In this document: in pieces, positions 14,936-24,270 of the stretch
How the letters are laid out: each line of letters opens with the position of its first letter
Position numbering within the stretch: the stretch's first letter is position 1
From: JAWLCA01 sp050485905
Lineage (GTDB): Bacteria > Pseudomonadota > Alphaproteobacteria > Rhodobacterales > Rhodobacteraceae
Reading direction: 5' to 3'
DNA: 62,073 nucleotides
Assembly (NCBI GenBank): GCA_050485905.1
Contig: JBJHCH010000006.1
Span: forward strand, 1-62,073
Program-made: the position numbers and the translations under genes
The notes under the pieces: generated by a model
The model's input: the letters and a program-made list of their open reading frames with translations, nothing else
Told to the model about the DNA's origin: nothing
The model's database searches: none

Positions 14936-15715
14936 ATGAAGATCGCCTGTTTCAACATCAACGGGGTCAAGGCGCGGATCGACGTGCTGCTGCGCTGGCT
15001 GGAGGACAGCCGCCCGGATGTCGCGCTGCTGCAGGAGATCAAGTCGGTCGATGACGGTTTTCCGCGCGAGGTGATCGAGGGGCGGGGCTACCGGGTGGAG
15101 ACCCATGGGCAGAAAGGCTTCAACGGCGTGGCGATCCTTTCGCGGTTGCCGCTGGAGGATGTGGCGCGGGAGCTGCCGGGGGATGACGGGGACGAGCAGG
15201 CGCGGTGGATCGAGGCGACGGTGATCGGCGACAGGCCGGTGCGGGTCTGCGGGCTTTATCTGCCGAACGGAAATCCCGCGCCGGGGCCGAAGTATGATTA
15301 CAAGCTGGCATGGATGGCGCGGCTGGAGGGGCGGGCGCGGGACTTGCTGGCGACGGAGGAGCCGGTGGTGATGGCGGGGGATTACAACGTGATCCCGCAG
15401 GCCGAGGATGCGGCGCGGCCTGATGCCTGGCGGAAGGATGCGCTGTTCCTGCCGGAGAGCCGGGCGGCGTTTCGGCGGGTCGTGCATCTGGGCTTCACCG
15501 AGGCGTTTCGGGCGCGGCATCGGGGGCCGGGGCATTACACGTTCTGGGACTATCAGGCGGGGGCCTACGAGCGGAACGATGGCATTCGGATCGACCATGC
15601 CTTGCTGTCGCCGCAGGCCGCGGATCTGCTGCGGGACTGTCATATCGAGGCGGGGGTTCGGGCCTGGGAAAAGCCGTCGGATCATGTGCCGCTGTGGGTG
15701 GATCTGGACGCCTGA
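14936..15715 (+). CDS. xth: exodeoxyribonuclease III
   Basis: AP endonuclease / 3'-5' exonuclease of base-excision repair, 259 residues. It shows the EEP-family motifs: MKIACFNINGVKAR, LLQEIKS (metal-binding glutamate), GFNGVAILSR, the LYLPNGN segment, MAGDYNVIP, and a closing SDHVPLWVDLD with the catalytic histidine. Repeat copy A follows the stop by 17 bp, and the next gene is convergent. Confidence 0.94.
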   Translation: MKIACFNINGVKARIDVLLRWLEDSRPDVALLQEIKSVDDGFPREVIEGRGYRVETHGQKGFNGVAILSRLPLEDVARELPGDDGDEQARWIEATVIGDRPVRVCGLYLPNGNPAPGPKYDYKLAWMARLEGRARDLLATEEPVVMAGDYNVIPQAEDAARPDAWRKDALFLPESRAAFRRVVHLGFTEAFRARHRGPGHYTFWDYQAGAYERNDGIRIDHALLSPQAADLLRDCHIEAGVRAWEKPSDHVPLWVDLDA

Positions 15716-15732
15716 GGGGGCCTGTCCACGGT

Positions 15733-15806
15733 TGTCCACGCGTGGACAGAATCTCAACCCACTGAAAACGCTGAATTTCCGATTTTTTGTTTACCGGATT
15801 TTAACC
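15733..15806 (+). repeat. 74-bp intergenic repeat, copy A (divergent)
   Basis: It opens with the palindrome TGTCCACGCGTGGACA (15733-15748) and ends with TTTA-N7-TTAACC (15790-15806). Aligned without gaps, it matches copy C at 51 of 74 positions by eye, including the shared GATTTTTTGTTTACC block. Relative to the other copies, palindrome positions 4 and 13 change together (G to C, C to G), keeping the dyad perfect. It lies between convergent xth and alcohol dehydrogenase genes, 17 bp after the xth stop. Extra GTCCACG motifs flank it at about 15724 and 15810. Confidence 0.85.
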
Positions 15807-15819
15807 CCGTCCACGCACC

Positions 15820-16857
15820 TCAAGCCGCGAAATCCGTCACCACCGCCACGCCCGGCGGGGTGGGGCCGTTGAAGGCCCGCAGCTCTGCCGAGACGCCGGA
15901 CAGGCCGATCTCGCGCGCGATCAGGGGGGCCATGTCCACCCGGCCGGATTCGACCAGCGTCAGCAGCGAGGGGAAGCGCCAGGACGGCATGCCGCGGGTG
16001 CCGAAAAGCGCGAGGTTCTTCATGTAGACGGTGTTCATGTCGATCTGCATCTGTGCGGTGTGGCCCACCGGCATGCCGACCTGAACGTGACGCCCCAGCG
16101 CGCGCAGGCAGCGGATCGAGGCGTTGGTGGTGGCTTCGATCCCCAGCGCCTCGACACTCACATGGGCGCCGCCGCCGGTGATCTCTATGATCCTTGCCGC
16201 CGTGTCGCCGTCGCGGGCGTTCACCGCGGCCTCTGCCCCGAGGCCGATGGCATGGGTCAGCTTTTCGGGCACCACGTCCACCACCACGACGCGCGCTCCC
16301 ATGGCGCGGCCGAGGATCAGGCAGGCCAGCCCGATGCCGCCGGTGCCGTGAACCGCCAGCCATTCACCGGGCGCCAGCGCGGCGCGGCCGGTCAGCGCGT
16401 GCCACGCGGTCGTGACCCGGCAGCCGAGGCCCGCCGCGACCGTGGCCGACAGGGCATCGGGCAGCCGCGCAAGGTTCTGGGCGAAGGGAACGGCGACATA
16501 TTCGGCAAATGCGCCGGGTTCCACGAAACCCGGCAGGCGCTGGCTGGGACAGGTGTGGCTTTGCCCGCTCTGGCAGGTCGGGCAGGTGCCGCAGGCGAGG
16601 ATGAAGGGCGCGACGACCACGTCACCCTTTTGCCATGGCGCGCCCGCGCCGACCTCCACCACCTCGCCGCAATATTCGTGCCCGCCGATCTGGCCGGGCT
16701 TCACGCGGGGGTGTTCGCCGCACCAGCCGTGCCAGTCGGACCGGCAGACGCCGCAGGCCATGACGCGCAGCACGACGCCGCCCGGTTCGGCCACCGGATC
16801 GGGCACATCCTCTATCGCCAGATCTGCGTTGTATTCCCTGAGAACCGCCGCGCGCAT
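15820..16857 (-). CDS. zinc-dependent alcohol dehydrogenase (MDR family)
   Basis: 345-residue medium-chain dehydrogenase. Catalytic-zinc region CGVCRSDWHGW and GGHEYCGEVVEVG; structural-zinc cysteines CGTCPTCQSGQSHTC; Rossmann motif GTGGIGLACLILGRAMGA followed by VVVVDVV, whose aspartate predicts NAD rather than NADP. Start at MRAAVLREYN (16857), just after a G-rich ribosome binding site; a further upstream start at 16890 is less natural. The substrate is unknown. It is isolated: convergent with xth and tandem with purS at 60 bp. Confidence 0.9.
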   Translation of the reverse strand: MRAAVLREYNADLAIEDVPDPVAEPGGVVLRVMACGVCRSDWHGWCGEHPRVKPGQIGGHEYCGEVVEVGAGAPWQKGDVVVAPFILACGTCPTCQSGQSHTCPSQRLPGFVEPGAFAEYVAVPFAQNLARLPDALSATVAAGLGCRVTTAWHALTGRAALAPGEWLAVHGTGGIGLACLILGRAMGARVVVVDVVPEKLTHAIGLGAEAAVNARDGDTAARIIEITGGGAHVSVEALGIEATTNASIRCLRALGRHVQVGMPVGHTAQMQIDMNTVYMKNLALFGTRGMPSWRFPSLLTLVESGRVDMAPLIAREIGLSGVSAELRAFNGPTPPGVAVVTDFAA

Positions 16858-16917
16858 CGTCACCCCCCGTCTTTCCGGCACCATCAGCACCGGGCGGGCG
16901 GGAAGGTCAAGCCGGGG

Positions 16918-17160
16918 TCAGAGGATTTCGACCGAGTAGCGTTCGATTACGGTGTTCGCCAGAAGCTTCTCGCACATGCTGCGCACCTCTGCCTCGGCCG
17001 CCGCGCGGTCGGTGGCGTCAAGATCAAGCTCGATCACCTTGCCCTGACGCACGCCCTGCACGCCACCAAAGCCGAGCGAGCCGAGCGCGTGGCGCACCGC
17101 CTCGCCCTGCGGATCGAGGACGCCATCCTTCAACATCACATGAACACGCGCCTGCAACAT
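16918..17160 (-). CDS. purS: phosphoribosylformylglycinamidine synthase subunit PurS
   Basis: 80-residue small subunit of the three-part FGAM synthase (PurSQL), which bridges the glutaminase PurQ and the synthetase PurL. Family features: QARVHVMLKDGVLDPQGEAV at the N-terminus, GKVIELDLD in the middle and MCEKLLANTVIERYSVE at the end. It is 11 bp downstream of purC. PurQ and PurL are not in the window; in alphaproteobacteria they often lie further downstream of purC-purS, but here an alcohol dehydrogenase follows instead. Confidence 0.95.
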   Translation of the reverse strand: MLQARVHVMLKDGVLDPQGEAVRHALGSLGFGGVQGVRQGKVIELDLDATDRAAAEAEVRSMCEKLLANTVIERYSVEIL

Positions 17161-17171
17161 TCTGCCCTGCC

Positions 17172-17936
17172 TCAGTTTATCAGTTTTGGTCTGGCCACGC
17201 GCGGGCCGTTTTCCTGCAGCACGCCCAGCCGTTTCGCCACCTCGGTATAGGCGTCGGCCAGGCTGCCGAGATCGCGGCGGAACACGTCCTTGTCGAGCTT
17301 CTGGCCGGTCTTGACGTCCCAGAGGCGGCACGAGTCCGGGCTGATCTCGTCGGCGATGATCAGGCGGGGGAAGTCGTTTTCCCAGATGCGCCCGATCTCG
17401 ATCTTGAAATCGACCAGGCGGATGCCGACGCCCATCATCACGCCCGACAGGAAGTCGTTGACGCGCAGCGCCAGCGCGATCATGTCGTCCAGATCCTGCT
17501 GGCTGGCCCAGCCGAAGGCGATGACATGTTCCTCGGACACCAGCGGGTCGCCCAGCTTGTCGTCCTTGTAGTAGAATTCCACGATGGGGCGCGGCAGCGG
17601 CGTGCCCTCTTCTATCCCCAGCCGCGTGGAGATGGAGCCTGCGGCAAAGTTGCGCACGACCACTTCCAGCGGGATGATCTCTACCTGCCGGATAAGCTGT
17701 TCGCGCATGTTCAGGCGGCGGATGAAATGGGTCGGCACGCCGATGTTGTTCAGCCCGTTCATGAAGAATTCGGACAGCCGGTTGTTCAGCACGCCCTTGC
17801 CCTCGATCACTTCCTTTTTCTGGGCATTGAAGGCGGTGGCGTCATCCTTGAAATACTGGATGAAGGTGCCCGGCTCGGGGCCTTCATACAGGATCTTGGC
17901 CTTGCCTTCGTAGACCTTTGTGCGACGTGGTGCCAT
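17172..17936 (-). CDS. purC: phosphoribosylaminoimidazole-succinocarboxamide synthase
   Basis: SAICAR synthetase, joining CAIR and aspartate with ATP in purine synthesis. 254 residues. Motifs: YEGKAKILYEGPEPGTFIQYFKDDATAFN (nucleotide site), PLEVVVRNFAAGS, LVDFKIEIGR and EISPDSCRLWD. Start at MAPRRTKVYEGKAK (17936); the frame stays open upstream across the divergent gene but without homology. It heads a purC-purS operon divergent from the zeta-subunit gene. Confidence 0.96.
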   Translation of the reverse strand: MAPRRTKVYEGKAKILYEGPEPGTFIQYFKDDATAFNAQKKEVIEGKGVLNNRLSEFFMNGLNNIGVPTHFIRRLNMREQLIRQVEIIPLEVVVRNFAAGSISTRLGIEEGTPLPRPIVEFYYKDDKLGDPLVSEEHVIAFGWASQQDLDDMIALALRVNDFLSGVMMGVGIRLVDFKIEIGRIWENDFPRLIIADEISPDSCRLWDVKTGQKLDKDVFRRDLGSLADAYTEVAKRLGVLQENGPRVARPKLIN

Positions 17937-18107
17937 GGAAACTCCAGGTATCGTGGGCAATGACAATAGGGGCGCCGCGGCACGGCCCCCTGCCCTGCGC
18001 CTGCTATATGCCATGGCCTGCCGCGTCGCAAGCGCCGCGCGCGGACTTGCGGGATCGCCCCGCGCATCGCATATCAGAGGGGTAACTCTGGCCGGACGGA
18101 GGGATTG

Positions 18108-18428
18108 ATGTCCACGACTTTCGACGACCGCGAACGCGCATTCGAGGCGAAATTCGCCCATGACGAGGAAATGCAGTTCCGTGCAATGGCCCGACGCAGC
18201 AAGCTGCTGGGGCTTTGGGCGGCAGAGCTTCTGGGCAAGACCGGCGAGGAGGCGAATGCCTATGCGCTGGAGGTCGTGAAGGCCGATCTGTCGGAGCCGG
18301 GGCACGAGGATGTGGTGCGCAAGGTGGCCGCCGATCTGGGCGACCGGGCCGATGCCGCCACCGTCAGGGCGCAACTGGACGCGCTGCTGCCGGTCGCCAA
18401 GCAGCAGGTGCTGAACGAGGCCAACTGA
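18108..18428 (+). CDS. F1-ATPase inhibitor subunit zeta (DUF1476)
   Basis: 106-residue helical protein matching the alphaproteobacterial zeta subunit, first described in Paracoccus denitrificans, that blocks ATP hydrolysis by the F1FO-ATP synthase. The N-terminus TTFDDRERAFEAKFAHDEE is the family hallmark (inhibitory segment), followed by RRSKLLGLWAAELLGKTGEEANAYALEVVKADLSEPG and a four-helix core. The ATG at 18108 follows GGAGGG; a TTG abuts it. It is divergent from purC and upstream of bmt, with no ATP-synthase genes nearby, as is usual for this gene. Confidence 0.9.
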   Translation: MSTTFDDRERAFEAKFAHDEEMQFRAMARRSKLLGLWAAELLGKTGEEANAYALEVVKADLSEPGHEDVVRKVAADLGDRADAATVRAQLDALLPVAKQQVLNEAN

Positions 18429-18487
18429 CGCCGGGGCGTTCGATCCGGCGGACGATGGTCATGCCGAATATGAATTTGCCTCGGATT

Positions 18488-18536
18488 GCCCGCTGTGGCA
18501 TCCAGTCGATGCGGGCAGCCAGAAGGCTGCCCTTTT
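18488..18536 (+). promoter_or_regulatory. terminator / anti-terminator leader before the methionine synthase subunit gene
   Basis: An intrinsic terminator GGGCAGCC-AGAA-GGCTGCCC-TTTT (18513-18536) ends 19 bp before the bmt ATG. Its left arm overlaps GCGGGC (18511-18516), which can instead pair with GCCCGC at 18488-18493, with GCATC/GATGC extending the hairpin. The two folds are mutually exclusive, the classical layout of a riboswitch or attenuator. I could not match it to the SAM-II, SAM/SAH or SAH consensus. It could also serve simply as the zeta-gene terminator. Confidence 0.55.
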
Positions 18537-18554
18537 GACATCGCGAAAGGACCG

Positions 18555-19568
18555 ATGATGACCGATGCTCTGTCGCGGATGCTTTCCGGGCGCGACTGGA
18601 TACTGGCCGACGGGGCGACGGGCACCAACCTGTTCAACATGGGGTTGCAGGCCGGCGACGCGCCGGAATTCTGGAACGTGGACGAGCCCGAGAAGATCCG
18701 CACGCTTTATCGCGGCGCGGTAGAGGCGGGGTCGGATCTGTTCCTGACCAACACCTTTGGCGGCAACGCCAGCCGGCTGAAGCTGCACCAGGGCGAGGCG
18801 CGGGTGCGCGAGCTGAACCGCGCGGGTGCCGAGATCGGGCGCGAGATCGCGGACAAGGCGGATCGGCCGGTGATCGTGGCCGGATCGGTCGGCCCGACGG
18901 GTGAGATCATGGCCCCGATGGGCAGCCTGACCCACGAACTGGCGGTGGAGATGTTCCACGAACAGGCCGAGGGGCTGAAGGAGGGCGGCGCCGACGTGCT
19001 GTGGGTGGAGACGATCAGCGCGGCCGAGGAATACAAGGCGGCCGCCGAGGCCGCCGAACTGGCCGGCATGCCCTGGTGCGGGACGATGAGTTTCGACACC
19101 GCGGGACGGACGATGATGGGCGTGACCTCCGCCGCGATGGTGCAGATGGTGGAAAAGCTGCGCAATCCGCCGCTGGCATTCGGCGCGAACTGCGGCGTGG
19201 GCGCGTCGGACCTGCTGCGCACGGTGCTGGGCTTTGCCGCGCAGGGGACGGAGCGGCCGCTGGTCGCCAAGGGCAATGCCGGGATCCCGAAATACCACGA
19301 CGGGCATATCCATTACGACGGCACGCCCGAACTGATGGCGGAATATGCGGTGCTGGCGCGGGATTCCGGCGCGACGATCATCGGCGGCTGCTGCGGCACC
19401 ACGCCCGACCACCTGCGCGCGATGCGGGCGGCGCTGGAAACGCGGCCGCGCGGGCCGCGCCCGACGCTGGAGACGATCACCGGGGCGCTGGGGGGCTTTT
19501 CATCCGCCTCGGACGGGACCGGAGAGGACGCCGGCGCGGGCCGCGAACGGCGCAGGCGGCGCGGCTGA
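18555..19568 (+). CDS. bmt: homocysteine S-methyltransferase subunit of split methionine synthase (annotated as betaine-homocysteine methyltransferase, Bmt)
   Basis: 337 residues, Pfam S-methyl_trans type. Zinc/thiol ligands are GANCGVG and IIGGCCGTTP; the N-terminus DGATGTNLFNMGL is typical of MetH module 1. The corrinoid protein gene lies just beyond one radical-SAM gene. In Rhodobacterales (shown genetically in Phaeobacter) methionine synthase is divided into such a homocysteine module, a B12 module and a pterin module, so this is probably methyl transfer from B12 to homocysteine rather than betaine use. The last ~35 residues are a low-complexity Gly/Arg tail. Two consecutive ATGs (18555, 18558); the second has better spacing from AAAGG. 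Confidence 0.88.
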   Translation: MMTDALSRMLSGRDWILADGATGTNLFNMGLQAGDAPEFWNVDEPEKIRTLYRGAVEAGSDLFLTNTFGGNASRLKLHQGEARVRELNRAGAEIGREIADKADRPVIVAGSVGPTGEIMAPMGSLTHELAVEMFHEQAEGLKEGGADVLWVETISAAEEYKAAAEAAELAGMPWCGTMSFDTAGRTMMGVTSAAMVQMVEKLRNPPLAFGANCGVGASDLLRTVLGFAAQGTERPLVAKGNAGIPKYHDGHIHYDGTPELMAEYAVLARDSGATIIGGCCGTTPDHLRAMRAALETRPRGPRPTLETITGALGGFSSASDGTGEDAGAGRERRRRRG

Positions 19569-19575
19569 GCGGCCC

Positions 19576-20664
19576 CTAGAACAGTGAAAGCTGGTCACCC
19601 GGCTGCGGCGGCGGCGCGAAAAGGTCGGTTCGCAGGGTCAGACCGCCTCGCGCAAGGCCCAGCCGCGTGCAGGCCAGATCGAAGCGGCGGCGCAGCAGGT
19701 CGGCATAGATCCCCTGCCCGCGCATCCGCGTGCCGAAGGCCGGATCGTAGTCGCGCCCGCCGTGCATGTCGCGCACCTGCTTCATCACCCGCGCGGCGCG
19801 GTCGGGGAAGTGCTCGGCCAGCCAGTCGCGGAACAGCGGCGCCACCTCCAGCGGCAGTCGCAGGGCGATCATGCTGGCGCTGGTCGCACCGGCGTCGCGG
19901 GCGGCCGCCAAGATCGCGTCGAGTTCGTGGTCAGTCAGCGCGGGGATCATCGGCGAGGCCATGACGCGGACCGGGATGCCCGCCGCCGCCAGCCGTTCGA
20001 TGGTACGCAGCCGGCGGGCCGGGGCGGGCACGCGCGGCTCCATCACCCGCGACAGGGCGGGGTCGAGCGTGGTCACGCCGATCCCAACTGCCACCAGCCC
20101 CTGCCCCGCCATTTCGGCCAGAATGTCGATGTCGCGTTCGACCAGCGCGCCCTTGGTCGTGACGGTGATCGGATGGCGGAAATCGCGCAGCACCGACAGG
20201 ATCGCACGCATGATGCCCCGGTCATGCTCTATCGGTTGATAGGGGTCTGTGTTGGTGCCGAGCGCCAGAACGGCAGGCGTGTAGCCGGGCCGGCGCAGTT
20301 CCGCCGCCAGCACCTCTGCCGCGTTCGGGCGGGCGACCAGCCGGGTTTCGAAATCCAGTCCCGGTGACAGGCCCAGAAAGGCGTGGGTGGGCCGGGCGTA
20401 GCAATAGATGCAGCCGTGTTCGCAGCCGCGATAGGGGTTTACAGAGCGGTCGAAGCTGATGTCGGGCGAGGTGTTCCGGGTGATCGCGCGGCGCAGCCGT
20501 TCCTCTGTCACCTCGGTCCGCAGGGGTGGCAGATCCTCGGGCAGATCCCAGCCGTCATCCGCCCCCTCACGGGTCAGCCGGTCGAACCGGGACACCGTAT
20601 TCGTTGCCGCGCCGCGCCCGTGGCGGCGGTCGGCATCGATGCGGGATCCATCGGGCTGGAACAT
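19576..20664 (-). CDS. PA0069-family radical SAM protein
   Basis: 362 residues, SplB-like radical SAM superfamily. The cluster motif CEHGCIYCYARPTH (CxxxCxxC) is near residue 70, preceded by SPDISFDRSVNPYRG, and followed by the GTNTDPYQP and ASPMIPALTDHE barrel motifs; it ends in LSLF. The biological substrate of this family is unknown. Start at MFQPDGSR (20664), after which RHGRGAATN matches the usual N-terminus; a 40-residue upstream extension is possible but lies in the divergent promoter region. It is wedged between the two split-methionine-synthase genes on the opposite strand, and its stop is 7 bp from that of bmt. Confidence 0.88.
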   Translation of the reverse strand: MFQPDGSRIDADRRHGRGAATNTVSRFDRLTREGADDGWDLPEDLPPLRTEVTEERLRRAITRNTSPDISFDRSVNPYRGCEHGCIYCYARPTHAFLGLSPGLDFETRLVARPNAAEVLAAELRRPGYTPAVLALGTNTDPYQPIEHDRGIMRAILSVLRDFRHPITVTTKGALVERDIDILAEMAGQGLVAVGIGVTTLDPALSRVMEPRVPAPARRLRTIERLAAAGIPVRVMASPMIPALTDHELDAILAAARDAGATSASMIALRLPLEVAPLFRDWLAEHFPDRAARVMKQVRDMHGGRDYDPAFGTRMRGQGIYADLLRRRFDLACTRLGLARGGLTLRTDLFAPPPQPGDQLSLF

Positions 20665-20830
20665 GCGGCAAAGATAGAACACAACAGGAACATCCGCAAG
20701 CGTCACGACCCCGGCGCCGGAATTGTCGGTTGCGACGCGGCAGAAGTCGCAAATCATCGCGTCCGTTAAGCTGTTCGGGCGCATTTGACGCTAAAATGGC
20801 GGCGCGATCCGCCCGCAATTGGAGAGCCAG

Positions 20831-21535
<705 letters not shown>

Positions 21536-21624
21536 CTGACGGGCGGCAAATCTGTGCCCGGCTATCGCGGGAAATCGCGACAGCCCACTTCTGTCCGGGG
21601 GTGTTTCGGGCTATGTCGTAAGAC

Positions 21625-24270
21625 ATGGACCTGATTGCGCTTGTCCTTGTTGTTGCCTCTCTATTTGTGGTCATCGGGCTGACGGAGCCGTTGGCCGCCA
21701 GACTACGATTGCCGCATACCGTGGTGCTGGCTGTCGTGGGCGTTCTGGTCGGCATCGGCGCCGTGCTGCTGCTGATCACCGACCTGACCGATGCGCTGAA
21801 TCCGGTGGCCGAGGCGATCACCACGCTGCCGATCACCGCCAATGTCTTTCTTTACGTGTTTCTGCCCACTTTGCTGTTCGAGGTGGCGCTGGGGCTGAAC
21901 CTGCGGCGCATGCTGGATGACTGGGTGCCGATCCTGGTGCTGGCGGTGGTCGCGGTGGGTGTGGCGACGGCTGCAGTGGGCTATGCGCTGTTCCCGCTGA
22001 CCGGCATGACGCTGGCGGCCTGCCTGCTGATCGGCGCCATCGTATCCACCACCGATCCGTCGGCCGTCGTCAACATCTTCCGCAACATCGCCGCCCCGCA
22101 GCGGCTGACCCGCATCGTCGAGGGCGAGAGCCTGCTGAACGACGCCGCCGCCATCGCGCTGTTCGGTCTGTTCCTGACCATCGTGATGCGCGGGGTGCCC
22201 GACCCGTCGCTCAGCGAGGCGCTGCTGCGCTTTCCCGCGCTGATGCTGGGCGGCGGTGCGCTGGGCTGGCTGATCGCGCGCGTTGCGATCTGGCTGATGG
22301 CGATGTTCCCGCGCCACCCGCTGGCGCAGGTGACGCTATCCATCGCCCTGCCCTATCTGGTCTATATCGCGGCCGAACGCGGTGTCGGCGTGTCGGGCGT
22401 GGTGGCGGTGGTCACCGCCGGGATGACGCTGAACCTGATCGGCCCCGGCCGTCTGCCGCCCGCCGCCTGGGGCTACCTGCGAGAGGTCTGGGGGTTGCTG
22501 GCGCATTGGGCGGGGTCGCTGATCTTTGTCCTTGCCGCGCTGCTGATCCCGCGCCTGCTGGGCGAGGCGCGGCTGTCGGACCTGGGGCTGGTGCTGGCGG
22601 TGATTGCGGCGGCTGTGTTTGCGCGGGCGATCATCCTGTTTCTGGTGCTGCCGATGCTCAGCCTTGTGCGGGCCTCCCCGCCGGTGCAGGTGCCCTATCG
22701 CGTTGCCATCATGTGGGGCGGTCTGCGTGGCGCAGTCACCCTGGCACTGGCGCTGGCGGTGACCGAGAACCCCGCCGTCCCGTCCGAGGTGCAGCGGCTG
22801 GTGGGGATCCTGGCAACCGGCTTCACCCTGTTCACCCTGCTGGTGCAGGGCACGACGTTGCGCTGGGTGATCGGGCGGCTGGGGCTGGACAAGCTGTCAC
22901 CGCTGGACCGGGCGCTGGCCAGCCAGGTCGTCGCCGTGGCGCTGCAGAACGTGCGCGAGGATGTGGCCGAGACCGCGCGCGATCAAGCCCTGTCGCGCGA
23001 GACCGTGCGATCCGAGGCGAAGCGTTTCGGCGAGCGGCTGGAATCTGCCGTGAGGGCGGCGGATGAGGGCGCGGACATCGCCGACCGGGACCGCATCACC
23101 CTGGGACTGGTGGCGCTGGCCGGGCGCGAGCGCGACCTGATCCTGGAGAATTTCCGCCAGCAGTTGATCTCTGCCCGGCTGATCGAGCGGATGCTGTCGG
23201 ATGCCGACCGGCTGATCGAGGCGACGCGTGGCGGCGGCCGGAACGAATACCGCCGCGCCGGGCGCAAGGCTTTGGGCTATGGCGCGGGCTACCGGCTGGC
23301 CACCTTCCTGCACAACCGGCTGCGCCTGTCGGGGCTGCTGGCGCGGCTGACCTCGGAACGGTTCGAGATCCTGCTGAACCAGCGTCTGATCCTGAGCGAG
23401 CTGCACGAATATATCGACGCCAAGATCCGCCGGATCCACGGACGCCGCGTGGCGGAACTGCTGCACGAGCTTCTGCACCGGCGCGAGGAAGAGACCGAGA
23501 GCGCGCTGGAGGGGCTGCGGCTGCAGTATCCCGGCTATTCCGAGGAGCTGGAGCGGCAGTATATCCGCCGCACCGCCCTGAGACTCGAGGAGCGCGAATA
23601 CGACATCCTGCGCGCCGACGGATTGATCGGGCCAGAGCTTTACACCACCCTGTCGCAACAGGTCGCGGCGGCGCGGGCGGCGCTGGAACCGCAACCGCTG
23701 CTGGATCTGGCGGTGCAGAAATCCGACCTCGTGCGTCAGTTCCCGCTGTTTGCCGATATGGACGACACAGCACGCAAACGGCTGACCCGCGCGCTCGTCA
23801 CGGTCTATGTGGAGCCGGGCACGGTGCTGATCCGCAAGGACGAACTGCCCAGATCGGTCTATTTCATCGCCTCGGGCGCCGTGGAAAGCGAGATGGCAGG
23901 GCAGAAGTTCCGCATGGGCCGCGGAGAGATGTTCGGGCAGCTTGGCGTCCTGGCCGGTGCAAGGCGGCGTGCGCAGGTGGTTGCGATCAGCCCCTGCACG
24001 CTGCTGGCGCTGTCCGAGGCGCGCTTTCGAAAGCTGGTCAGCCGCAACCGCCCGCTGCAGATCGCCGTAAGGGACAGCGCCCGCCGCCGTGGGGTGAAGC
24101 TGCCGCCCGACCTGTTGCCGCCCGATCTGGAAGAAGAATACGTCGAAGCGGTGGCAGAAAAGCCCGCCGAGGAGACGGTGGAGAACCGGCAGGACGCGCC
24201 GCCAGCAGACGACGCAGATCAGGAGGCAGAGGATCCGCCCGCGCCGGCTCAGTCCTCGGCGTCGCCCTGA
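21625..24270 (+). CDS. CPA1-family Na+/H+ antiporter with C-terminal cyclic-nucleotide-binding-like domain
   Basis: 881 residues. The first ~410 form about twelve membrane helices of the NhaP/CPA1 fold with the ion-site motifs STTDPSAVV (about 139-147) and EGESLLNDAAAIALFG. A long charged, helical cytoplasmic region follows, then a cNMP-binding-like domain at about 700-815 (VRQFPLFADMDDTARKRL, EPGTVLIRKDE, GRGEMFGQLGVLAGARRRAQV). The key glutamate of the phosphate-binding cassette (FGEL) is glutamine here (FGQL), so the cyclic nucleotide may not bind in the usual way. The C-terminus is an acidic, disordered tail. It overlaps the convergent gyrA by 22 bp. Confidence 0.9.
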   Translation: MDLIALVLVVASLFVVIGLTEPLAARLRLPHTVVLAVVGVLVGIGAVLLLITDLTDALNPVAEAITTLPITANVFLYVFLPTLLFEVALGLNLRRMLDDWVPILVLAVVAVGVATAAVGYALFPLTGMTLAACLLIGAIVSTTDPSAVVNIFRNIAAPQRLTRIVEGESLLNDAAAIALFGLFLTIVMRGVPDPSLSEALLRFPALMLGGGALGWLIARVAIWLMAMFPRHPLAQVTLSIALPYLVYIAAERGVGVSGVVAVVTAGMTLNLIGPGRLPPAAWGYLREVWGLLAHWAGSLIFVLAALLIPRLLGEARLSDLGLVLAVIAAAVFARAIILFLVLPMLSLVRASPPVQVPYRVAIMWGGLRGAVTLALALAVTENPAVPSEVQRLVGILATGFTLFTLLVQGTTLRWVIGRLGLDKLSPLDRALASQVVAVALQNVREDVAETARDQALSRETVRSEAKRFGERLESAVRAADEGADIADRDRITLGLVALAGRERDLILENFRQQLISARLIERMLSDADRLIEATRGGGRNEYRRAGRKALGYGAGYRLATFLHNRLRLSGLLARLTSERFEILLNQRLILSELHEYIDAKIRRIHGRRVAELLHELLHRREEETESALEGLRLQYPGYSEELERQYIRRTALRLEEREYDILRADGLIGPELYTTLSQQVAAARAALEPQPLLDLAVQKSDLVRQFPLFADMDDTARKRLTRALVTVYVEPGTVLIRKDELPRSVYFIASGAVESEMAGQKFRMGRGEMFGQLGVLAGARRRAQVVAISPCTLLALSEARFRKLVSRNRPLQIAVRDSARRRGVKLPPDLLPPDLEEEYVEAVAEKPAEETVENRQDAPPADDADQEAEDPPAPAQSSASP

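Noticed and set aside
18429..18554. A known SAM-II or SAM/SAH riboswitch upstream of bmt
   Set aside because: The conserved core sequences of those classes are not visible; only the terminator/anti-terminator layout is supported.
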